Shown here piece by piece: positions 42,112 to 49,708 of a DNA stretch of 64,000 bases. Each line of letters starts with the position of its first letter. The stretch's first letter is position 1. Position numbers and translations under genes: made by a program. Origin of the DNA: CAZUCE01 sp964619265 (lineage in GTDB: Bacteria; Planctomycetota; UBA1135; GCA-002686595); NCBI GenBank assembly GCA_964619265.1, contig CAZUCE010000004.1, positions 124,001-188,000 of the forward strand, written 5' to 3'. Below the pieces are notes generated by a model. It had not been told where the DNA came from and did no database searches. It was given only the letters and a program-made list of their open reading frames with translations.

Positions 42112-43242
42112 CTAGTCGGCGCGCTTGAGTTCCAGGCCGGCGAAGCGCGACAGGGCCGGGGCTTGAGCTTGGAGCTCCGATTCGAGGGCTTGAAGGGCAG
42201 CTGAAATGCCTTGGCCGGACCCGAGGGCTTGTTTGAAGGCTTGGTGCTTCGCGATCAGGGCCGGGTTGTTGCCGTCGAGCAGGAAAGACACGAGCAGGCC
42301 AGCTTGGAGGGTGAGGCGGCGCGAGCGCTCGAATTGCTTGGGGTCGAGGTCGCAGGCCAAGATGGTGGAAACGTCGTCCAGGCCTCCGCTGGCAGAGATT
42401 TCCGCGATGGACCATTCGCGGGCCCACCGGGGGTTTTGGACTCCGTGTTCGATGAAGAAGCGCTCGGCGTAGGAGGCCGCACCGAAGCGCAACCAAAGGG
42501 GGATTTGCTTTTCAGACCAGAAGGCTTCGCTGGGAAATTGAGTCAGGTCGGCCCGGTAGCTGGCGATGGCCTCGGGGCTCTGATCGATGGCTTCCACGAA
42601 GGCCAAGGCGGCCGCAAAGCGGACCGCGAAGGGGCCCCATCCGTTTCCGGCTTCGGTGCTTTCATCCCAATAGGCACAGGCTGCGCCCGGGTAGTCGTCC
42701 TCGTCTTGGGTGTCGATCCACTGATCGCAAGGGAAGGCATAGTGAAGGGCCGAATAGCCACGGGATTCGGGCGACACGCCGAACTCCTCCGGCGTCGTCG
42801 CAGCGAAGGCGTTGTATTGCACGCGGCTGCGCAGGAGAATCACCGTGGCAGAGTCCGGGGGTGTCCTACCGAACAGGCGCTCTAGATCAGCGCGCGTGCT
42901 GACCATCGTTTCAAGGGCGAGTAGCGTTGTCTTGCGGCTGCACGTGGAATAAGCCACGAAATCCCCTCGAGGGATCTTCCACCAGCGCAAGAGGCGCGAG
43001 TGATAGTCGTTTGCGTCGGATTCGTTGAACAGGAATTCGCCGCAACGATAGAGGTCTTCCGCGGGTGTGGGCTGGGGCGCTGCCTGCGGTGCAACGGCCA
43101 GCGCAAGCGCTGCAAGATTCATAGAACGAGGGGGCTGGTAGGGATCTCCAAGATAGCTCAAGAGAAGCTCGTCGCGGTTGGGCACAATCAACGGGGGTAC
43201 GCCAGTTGGAGTGCCGCCCGGTCGAATTTCTTGGTCGTCCAT
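42112..43242 (-). CDS. Exported pseudo-peptidase-like protein (paralogue of the C-terminal half of 52778-55510)
   Basis: ATG 43242 is chosen (GTG 43257 is upstream in frame; ATG 43122 would give a conventional signal peptide, MNLAALALAVAPQAAP). The domain FWSEKQIPLWLRFGAASYAERFF aligns with the PxWLxxGxAxYxE block of peptidase-MA/DUF1570-like zinc proteins, but the HExxH helix is replaced by FAVRFAAALAFVEAID. The catalytic Glu is also lost. I infer a catalytically dead, exported family member. The same features occur in the paralogue at 52778-55510. Its start is divergent from the deiodinase-like gene, with 41 bp between starts, so the two probably share a promoter region. Confidence 0.65.
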   Translation of the reverse strand: MDDQEIRPGGTPTGVPPLIVPNRDELLLSYLGDPYQPPRSMNLAALALAVAPQAAPQPTPAEDLYRCGEFLFNESDANDYHSRLLRWWKIPRGDFVAYSTCSRKTTLLALETMVSTRADLERLFGRTPPDSATVILLRSRVQYNAFAATTPEEFGVSPESRGYSALHYAFPCDQWIDTQDEDDYPGAACAYWDESTEAGNGWGPFAVRFAAALAFVEAIDQSPEAIASYRADLTQFPSEAFWSEKQIPLWLRFGAASYAERFFIEHGVQNPRWAREWSIAEISASGGLDDVSTILACDLDPKQFERSRRLTLQAGLLVSFLLDGNNPALIAKHQAFKQALGSGQGISAALQALESELQAQAPALSRFAGLELKRAD

Positions 43243-43283
43243 TTCTTCAGGTCCCACCTCCTGGGTTCCAGTTCCTTCTCGCC

Positions 43284-44474
43284 ATGCAGCGTTCTGCCCT
43301 GCTTCCGCTTTCCTTCGCCCTCCTCGGAGCCTGCCAAAGCCCCAAGGACCCTGCCGTTCTCTCCAAGCAGACCGCGCGCAGCGCTCCGGTCGATGCGGAA
43401 GGGCGCTGGGATACGGTGTTTGGGTACCTGTCCGATCGCTATGACCGAGACGGAGACGGGGTCATCACCGAAGCGGAATACGACCGGCCCCATGGCGACT
43501 TCGCGCGCATGGATCGCGTTCCCGACGGTGTTCTTTCCGAAGCGGACTTCGCCCCGGCTGGACGGCGTATGCGCAGCTTGGGACCCAACGAATCCAAGAG
43601 CCAAAGAGCTCTGCACCTTTTGGCTTGGTATTTCCAAACCGATGAAGTCATCCAAACGGTCCAGCTGAACGAGATGCTTGTGGCGCACGCAGCCTACGAC
43701 GGCAATCGAGACGGGCGCGTGGGGCGCAGCGAGTTTGAACGCAGCGCGGCAGCGCGGGAGGCTTTTGGGCGCCGGCCGGCGGGCAAGTGGGCTGGACTCT
43801 TGGAAGCTGAAACCACCGACCCGTGGGAACGCATCCTGCTGGGCACCGATAGCAATGACGACGGCTTCCTGACCGTTGCCGAACTCGAGGCCTTTTATGC
43901 GGCCAATTTGGATGGAGCTTGGGCCGTCAGCTCGAACGAAGTTGCCGTTCCCCTGGAGTCCTTACTGGGGCGCGTGGCACCGGATTTCACCCTGAGCGAT
44001 CCGGATGGAAAGGCCACGGTTACGTTGTCCGACTTTGCTGGGGACCGGCCCGTCGCGCTGATCTTCGGCAGCTATACCTGACCGCCCTTCCGCGATTCGG
44101 CCGGTCGGCTGAAAGAACTTTGGCGCGCGTACAAAGACGAGGTTCAGTTCTTTGTGGTTTACATTCGCGAAGCCCATGCGCTGGATGGGTTCTTGCCCAT
44201 GGGTGGCCGCGGGGATCCGATTGTGGAAGATCCGACGAGCCTGACGGAACGTCAGGCCGTGGCCCGGGTTTGTCTTTCCAAACTGGCCTTGGAGCCGATT
44301 CCGGCCTTGGTCGATACGATCGACGACGTCGCCGGCCGAGCCTACGACGCATGGCCCGATCGCTTGTTCCTGGTGGGGCAGGACGGACGGGTGAGCTATC
44401 ACGGAGGGCCGGGCCCGGGCGGGTTCTTGCCGGATGAACTGGAAGCCGCCATCGTGGAAGAGTTGGCGCGCTGA
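43284..44474 (+). CDS. EF-hand/iodothyronine-deiodinase-like lipoprotein with in-frame TGA (probable selenocysteine at residue 266)
   Basis: ATG 43284 gives a lipoprotein signal with Cys17 (MQRSALLPLSFALLGAC). The EF-hand region has three canonical 12-residue loops, starting at D54 (DRDGDGVITEAE), D139 (DGNRDGRVGRSE) and D189 (DSNDDGFLTVAE), plus a weaker one around PDGVLSEAD. A thioredoxin fold then begins APDFTLSDPDGKATVTLSDF and ends PVALIFGSYT-TGA-PPFRDSAGRLKELWRAYKDEVQFFVVYIREAHALDG. TGA 44079-44081 lies exactly where vertebrate deiodinases have Sec in their FGSCT-U-PPF hallmark; Y-I-x-E-A-H-x-x-D-G is also a deiodinase family block. Without recoding the protein would stop before its active site. 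The full product is 396 aa. It probably reduces or dehalogenates, or acts as a peroxiredoxin, in the periplasm. Confidence 0.88.
44087..44115 (+). promoter_or_regulatory. Candidate bacterial SECIS hairpin (deiodinase-like gene)
   Basis: Downstream of TGA 44079-44081, CGATT (44093-44097) pairs with GGTCG (44103-44107), using two G-U pairs, around loop CGGCC. A lower stem CTTC (44087-44090) / GAAAG (44111-44115) flanks it. The first loop G (44099) is 18 nt from the TGA end. The stem is weaker than the 23268 hairpin; position and the early loop G fit the bacterial SECIS pattern. Confidence 0.45.
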
Positions 44475-44599
44475 ACCCCAGGGTCCTCTGGAGCCACTCG
44501 ACGGGGCGCGTCGCCACCGGCTTGCTTGAGATGCCGGCGACGCCTTTCTTAGTCACCGCTCAGGCGAGGCTGCCCCGGCCATGAGCGGTCGCGCCCGGT

Positions 44600-45874
44600 T
44601 CACTGGCAGAAGGTGATTTCCAGGCCGTTGCTGAAGGCCCAGTCGAAGGCCTGGGATGGGTCGAAGATGCCGACCTGGGAGTAGGTGACCAAGCCGGCGA
44701 GGGCCGGGTTTGTTCCGAGGGTGAAGCCCAGGCTACCGGTGCCGTTTGCATCGATGCTGGCGGGGAAGGTCGCGGCGGGGACCGCGAAGTCGAGGAAGAT
44801 CGTTCCGCCCAAGAGTGGGGTCGTCAGATCCTCCAGGCTGAGGATCAACAGGCCGGCACTGGGGCCGTTGAAACCGCTCCAGTCGAACTGGAGGTTCGAA
44901 CCGAGCGAAGGCGTCGTGGGGGAGTCGAGGGTTCCGATGTTCGCACCGCCCACGCCCACTCCAAGTTGCACGACCGAGCAGGTGCTGCAGCCGATCTCCC
45001 CGTTCAGGTCGTATTGGGAGACGAACTCCCAGATGATCTCGCTGGCGTCGATGTCCATGTTTCCAAAGACGCCCGGCCAGTCGTGTCCACCGTTGACCAC
45101 CCGATAGTGCTCGATGTCCACACAACCGTCTCCGCCGGACCAGGTGAGGTGGACGGCGGTGCTCCCATCTCCGGGGACGGTGTTTGGAACGTTTTCAACT
45201 GCCGGCGTCGGTGAGGCGTTTGCGACCTGCACCCAGTATTGGCTTGCTGCGATCAGCCCGAGGCTGAACGGCGGCCCACCGCTGTAGGGATTGAAGAAAT
45301 CAAAGGTCCCGTGAACGCTGACCACCGGAACGGGGCGGCTCGGGGTGCAAAGGTCTTCGGTCCATTCCCACATGCTGCCGGCTACCGCGCCGACAGCTGC
45401 GATGCGGTCGCTGAGGAAGCAGCCGAGCTCCCAGCACAAGTTGGCGCCGTTCGAGTAGCCGCAGGCGTACACCCGGCTCAAGTCGACCGCGTGGTTCGCC
45501 GCGAGATCATCGATCATCACCGAGGTGAAGCCGATCTCGTCGACACCGTTCGAAAATGGACCGACGCTGTTCCAGATGGCGGACCCTTCGTCGTCCGGTA
45601 GCCCCTGGGGATAGACCAGCAGGAAGCCCTCCGAATCGGCCAGAGGCCTGAAGTCCACCAGGAGCAGCATCGCTTGCGAAGTCATGTCGCCACCGTGATA
45701 GACGAACAAGACCGGCAGATCCGTGGAGCCGTCGTACCCGGCAGGAACGTAAAGCAGATATTCGCGAGCGACGCCGTTGACGTCGACGGCGTTGTTCGAC
45801 AGTTGGGCAGCGGCCGAATTGCACAGAACGGAAAGCAGGAGCGACGCGGCGCAGAGGAGTCGAACGAGGTTCAT
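44600..45874 (-). CDS. Secreted PHB-depolymerase/feruloyl-esterase-like hydrolase
   Basis: A 424-aa protein with signal peptide (MNLVRLLCAASLLLSVLCNSAAAQ). The alpha/beta-hydrolase part (residues 30-290) has the oxyanion strand LPVLFVYHGGD, the nucleophile elbow G-Y-S-N-G in VYACGYSNGANLCWELGC, an Asp-containing PVVSVHGTFDFFNPY segment and a late His in VNGGHDWPG. This order fits the poly(3-hydroxybutyrate) depolymerase/LpqC family. It would hydrolyse extracellular polyester or acylated-sugar bonds. Residues about 300-424 (after CSTCSV) form the clade-type C-terminal beta domain ending SNGLEITFCQ. It is convergent with the selenoprotein gene and 125 bp from it. Confidence 0.85.
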   Translation of the reverse strand: MNLVRLLCAASLLLSVLCNSAAAQLSNNAVDVNGVAREYLLYVPAGYDGSTDLPVLFVYHGGDMTSQAMLLLVDFRPLADSEGFLLVYPQGLPDDEGSAIWNSVGPFSNGVDEIGFTSVMIDDLAANHAVDLSRVYACGYSNGANLCWELGCFLSDRIAAVGAVAGSMWEWTEDLCTPSRPVPVVSVHGTFDFFNPYSGGPPFSLGLIAASQYWVQVANASPTPAVENVPNTVPGDGSTAVHLTWSGGDGCVDIEHYRVVNGGHDWPGVFGNMDIDASEIIWEFVSQYDLNGEIGCSTCSVVQLGVGVGGANIGTLDSPTTPSLGSNLQFDWSGFNGPSAGLLILSLEDLTTPLLGGTIFLDFAVPAATFPASIDANGTGSLGFTLGTNPALAGLVTYSQVGIFDPSQAFDWAFSNGLEITFCQ

Positions 45875-45976
45875 AAAAAAGCGCGATGGGCAGAGCGAGG
45901 GGCGAACGAGCGTTCCAAAAAGAGTATCACTGCCCCAGGGAAACCACTTTCCCGAACAGGGCGGAAGGGCCTACTC

Positions 45977-46960
45977 ATGCTTCGAATCGGACTGATCGGA
46001 ACCGGCGCCTGGGCTCGAGAGGCCCACCTGGCCTCCCTGCGGGGAGCGTCCGTGGAACGGCGTGTCGTCGCGACGCGAGATCCTGCGAGCGCGCAAGACC
46101 TCGGGTTCGCGGAGATCACACCGGAATGGGAGGCTGTCGTTGCTCGCGACGATCTGGATGCCATTCTCGTGTGCACCCCCCCAGCGACCCACGAGCGGAT
46201 GGTTCGAGCCTGCCTACAGGCAGGGCATGCGGTCTATTGCGATGCCCCGCTCGCTTTCACATCTAAGGGAGCGCAGGGCCTGTGCGAGCTCGCAGCTCGC
46301 CGGAATTGCATCACCGGCTACGGCGTACCGAAGCCCTGGACGCGTGGAGGGGAGCGTGTCCGGTCGTTGCTCCGTTCCGGTCGGATCGGGGAAGTTCACT
46401 CCGCGAGCGCTGTAAGTCGTGCGCCGCTTTGGAGAGATCGCTGGCCCCATAGCGCTCGCGGCGAAGACTCCGGACCCTCTCCCTTAGCTGGCCTCTTGAT
46501 TGGACTGGTCTGTGAACTTCTCGGGCCTGTGGAACGCCTGCGCGGCAGGATCGGATCCGAGGTCCACGAATACGAAGGAGTGCGGAGCGTGGGGGACACC
46601 GTCTCTGCGCAACTTCGAACAAGGAGCGGTATCGATGTCACGCTGGAGGGCGGATGGAGCAGCTCGCCGCCCCCTGCAACCGGACTACGCCTGCAAGGCT
46701 CAAAAGGGGTACTCATCTGGGAATGGTGCGAGCCCTTTCGCATCCTGCACTTCACTCAGGAGTTTCCGCAGGGGCAACCGATGGAGAACCCCGTCGAGGA
46801 GCTGTCCGCATCCTGGACGGCAACCCTCGAATTTCTCGAATCGGTTCGCAAGGGGCGCGCCTCCCGCGGTTTCGAACGCGCGGCCCATGAGCTTCAAGTC
46901 GTCGAAGGCCTGGCGACCGGAGATCAGCGGAGCTGGATCTCGATCGAGAGCTGGGACTGA
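45977..46960 (+). CDS. Gfo/Idh/MocA family oxidoreductase
   Basis: The frame opens earlier (45674) but ATG 45977 starts the Rossmann fold directly: MLRIGLIGTGAWAREAHLASL. Other blocks are DLDAILVCTPPATHERMVRACLQAGHAVYCDAPLAFT, where the usual EKP motif is D-A-P. A substrate-domain region GERVRSLLRSGRIGEVHSASA and a C-terminal helix VVEGLATGDQRSWI follow. At 327 aa it is a normal length. The Lys of EKP, which is often catalytic, is replaced by Ala in CDAPL, so activity may be altered. NAD(P)-dependent sugar or cyclitol oxidation is the usual family reaction. It is convergent with the KS gene. Confidence 0.8.
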   Translation: MLRIGLIGTGAWAREAHLASLRGASVERRVVATRDPASAQDLGFAEITPEWEAVVARDDLDAILVCTPPATHERMVRACLQAGHAVYCDAPLAFTSKGAQGLCELAARRNCITGYGVPKPWTRGGERVRSLLRSGRIGEVHSASAVSRAPLWRDRWPHSARGEDSGPSPLAGLLIGLVCELLGPVERLRGRIGSEVHEYEGVRSVGDTVSAQLRTRSGIDVTLEGGWSSSPPPATGLRLQGSKGVLIWEWCEPFRILHFTQEFPQGQPMENPVEELSASWTATLEFLESVRKGRASRGFERAAHELQVVEGLATGDQRSWISIESWD

Positions 46961-46992
46961 GCCGTCCGAAGTCAGCCTACGAAGACAAGAAG

Positions 46993-49542
46993 TCAGGCCT
47001 GGGGCACGCGACCGATCAGGGTCCCCGAGCCGTGCTCGTTCCCGATCCGAAAGGCGAGCTCCATCCGCTCGAATCCGTGTTGCGTGGTCGAATCGGTCTC
47101 AGTGACTTCCAGGCGAATGCCCTTCGCGAACGGGACCATTTCCCTCCAGTTCAAGTGCAGGAATTCGAGCACCGGCATACCGAGATCCGCGCGCCGGCAT
47201 CCGCGTTTCGCGCACACATACCCGAGCATCACCTGAACCAGAGCCGTGTAGGTGGTTCGTTGGGTCAGGTGGAATGCGGGAGAGTCTGAATAGTCGTTTT
47301 CGACATCGAGGAGAGCGGTGAGCTGCTTTCCTGTTCGTTTTAGATCCTCAATCGAGAGTCGTTCGTTGTGAAAACCCCCGCCGGTGTAGGTGCTGGACGG
47401 GTCCAGACCGAACAGTTCAGAGAGGGTCGCATAGTTCCGGTTCGGTTGCGCAGCAGGTATCTGAGAAGCCGGGTCTTCAAGCGGGACCCAACCGCAAAGG
47501 CAGCCCGTGACCGCCCCGTCGCCCACGTCGAATTCCATTTCAATCGTGAGCACCCCCTCCGCGACCGACCAGGCCGTATTGCGAACTGTTCCCCGGATTT
47601 CATGGGAAGATCGAATCATCCGGTTCCAGTGCATCTCGATCGTGTGCAACCTGGGCATCCCGAACCCACGTTTCGTCCGGCCCGAACGGTGGCACAGGAA
47701 TCCCTGGACCATCTGCACCAGGAACGCGTAGCAAGCCATTTGAGACAAGTGGAACCTGGAAGTGCCGGAATATTCGTTTTCGACGTCTAGAACGGCTACG
47801 AGTTCCTTCGCTGTCGCGCTCAGATCGCGAATCTTGCGGACCTCTTCCCGGACACCTTCGATCAGGTAGCTGTTTCGTTCTTTGGCGCCTGTCAATTCTG
47901 CGAGCGTCGTCCACCGTTCGGTGGATTTCGGTTCGAGCCCTTCACAAAACCGAAGAAGATCTTCGATCTTCGCATCTCCGCGGATCACCTGTTCGTGGTC
48001 CGGAAATCCGGGGAACTGGCGACCTAGCCGCTGCTCGAGCTCAACGATCATCAGTGAGTCGAAGCCGAGGTCTCGCCCGAGCAAGTGACCCGGCTGGAGA
48101 GACTCCGGTGCGACCGAAGCGACCTCCGCGACCGCCTGGTAGAGCGGGCTCGTTTCCCCAGCGCCGTGAGGTGCGCTCAATCCTCCCTGTGGCAACCAAT
48201 AGGGAACGCGCGCAAACTTCCGCTCTGGAAGCGCCTTTGCGGTGACGGTGAGATCGTTTGGAGCCTGCTCTAGGACGACGTGCGCGGTGCTCCCACCGAA
48301 TCCAAAGGAACTGACCCCGATACGCCGTAGACGGCCGGGCTCCCCAAACTCCTCGGGTTCTTGGACCACCCGCAAATCGGGGCAATTCGCTAGCGCGGCG
48401 TGGGGCTCAGCGAAGTGTAGAGACCTTGGCAGTCGGCCTTGTTCCAGGCACAAGATCGCTTTGACGATGCCGGCCACCCCCGAGGCTGCCTCGGTATGGC
48501 CAATGTTCCCTTTCACCGATCCGATTGGACACGAGGATGCACGCTCTCCCGCGAAGACCGCCTGGAGTCCGGCCAGCTCGATCGGGTCTCCCACCACGGT
48601 TCCCGTCCCGTGTGCTTCGACGTAGTCCAGATCAGCCGGTTGCAAGCGCGCAGCTTGCAGTGCGCGGCGCACCACTCCAGCCTGCGCTTGTGAGCTGGGC
48701 CGCGCGATGCCGTCGGTACGACCGGAGTGCCCGGTCGCACTCCCGCGAACGACGCCCCGCACTCGCTGCCCCGCAGCTCGGGCATCCTTGAGGTTGCGCA
48801 TCACCACGACTCCACAACCTTCGGATCGAACGTAACCATCCGCCGAGGCGTCAAAAGGGCGACAGCGTCCCGTGGGCGAGAGCAACCCCGATGACGCGAA
48901 CGCCTTCGTCCACGCACGGCCGACCACGACATTGACGCCACCGACGATGGCGAGTTCGCAATCGCCCATGGCTAGGCTGAGCCGAGCTTGATGCAAGGCA
49001 AGCAACGCCGAAGCGCAGGCGGCGTCGATGCTGAGGCTCGGACCACGAAGATCGAGCGTGTGGCTGAGGCGAGCGGCTGCGATTCCCTCGGAAGTGCCGA
49101 GCGCGGCGTGGGCATCGAGGCCGGTTCCATTCGAAAGAGCGAGCTGCTTGTAATCCCCGGTCGCGATTCCGGTGAACACTCCGGTTCGCGAACCCGCAAG
49201 AACGGTGGGGTCGATGCCTGCGTCCTCGAGAGCCCGCCACCCGACTTCGAGCAGCAGCCGCTGTTGCGGATCCATCCACGCCGCTTCCCGAGGCGAGAGT
49301 CCGAAGGGCGCCGGATCGAATTGGTCGATGTCTTCGAGAAGGCCTCCTTCGCCAAGGGGCCGGTCGTAGGTGGCCGGCGTACCGTTCTCCGGTCGCTGGG
49401 GCCGGGGTGCAGCCAGCGCATCGTCCCCTTCGATCATTAGGCGCCAAAACGCCTCGGTTCCCCAAGACCGGGGAAACCGCACAGCCATCCCGATCACAGC
49501 CGTGTCGGGTAGGTGGGCAGGGGCGGCGTTCTCGAATTGCAT
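46993..49542 (-). CDS. Ketosynthase-ACP protein with two tandem C-terminal repeat domains
   Basis: ATG 49542 chosen (GTG 49548 also possible). Order: modular-PKS-type ketosynthase (residues 15-430) with C176 in DAACASALLALH, His in VEAHGTGTVVGDP and His in KGNIGHTEAASG, then a short linker. An acyl carrier protein has Ser496 in DLGFDSLMIVEL as phosphopantetheine site. Then come two homologous domains of about 145 residues (about 550-695 and 700-849), each with LDVEN-YS-----FHL-Q, -LVQ---G--C---G, GMP-L and H-W/LNW--M. They look like hotdog-fold dehydratase or thioesterase units, possibly AvrD-like, but the family is not certain. There is no acyltransferase, ketoreductase or thioesterase nearby, so acyl loading must occur in trans. 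Confidence 0.8.
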   Translation of the reverse strand: MQFENAAPAHLPDTAVIGMAVRFPRSWGTEAFWRLMIEGDDALAAPRPQRPENGTPATYDRPLGEGGLLEDIDQFDPAPFGLSPREAAWMDPQQRLLLEVGWRALEDAGIDPTVLAGSRTGVFTGIATGDYKQLALSNGTGLDAHAALGTSEGIAAARLSHTLDLRGPSLSIDAACASALLALHQARLSLAMGDCELAIVGGVNVVVGRAWTKAFASSGLLSPTGRCRPFDASADGYVRSEGCGVVVMRNLKDARAAGQRVRGVVRGSATGHSGRTDGIARPSSQAQAGVVRRALQAARLQPADLDYVEAHGTGTVVGDPIELAGLQAVFAGERASSCPIGSVKGNIGHTEAASGVAGIVKAILCLEQGRLPRSLHFAEPHAALANCPDLRVVQEPEEFGEPGRLRRIGVSSFGFGGSTAHVVLEQAPNDLTVTAKALPERKFARVPYWLPQGGLSAPHGAGETSPLYQAVAEVASVAPESLQPGHLLGRDLGFDSLMIVELEQRLGRQFPGFPDHEQVIRGDAKIEDLLRFCEGLEPKSTERWTTLAELTGAKERNSYLIEGVREEVRKIRDLSATAKELVAVLDVENEYSGTSRFHLSQMACYAFLVQMVQGFLCHRSGRTKRGFGMPRLHTIEMHWNRMIRSSHEIRGTVRNTAWSVAEGVLTIEMEFDVGDGAVTGCLCGWVPLEDPASQIPAAQPNRNYATLSELFGLDPSSTYTGGGFHNERLSIEDLKRTGKQLTALLDVENDYSDSPAFHLTQRTTYTALVQVMLGYVCAKRGCRRADLGMPVLEFLHLNWREMVPFAKGIRLEVTETDSTTQHGFERMELAFRIGNEHGSGTLIGRVPQA

Positions 49543-49708
49543 ATTCACTCGGGCCCGGGCTTTCGCACCGGGCTTGGCATGGACCAGAGCTCATTTTTCA
49601 TTCTGGGCCGATTTTTTGCCAACCTCAGCTTCCTTGGGTGAAAATCGGTGTCAAGCCGGACTCGTTGCCTCGGCCCCTGTGATTCCTGGATGCCTGCTCG
49701 AGCTTTCC

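Noticed and set aside
44154..44474. Separate 106-aa gene starting at GTG 44154
   Set aside because: It is the in-phase end of the deiodinase-like protein after TGA 44079-44081; no promoter or start signal of its own is evident.
46993..49542. Complete type I PKS
   Set aside because: Only KS and ACP are recognisable; no acyltransferase or reductive domains.
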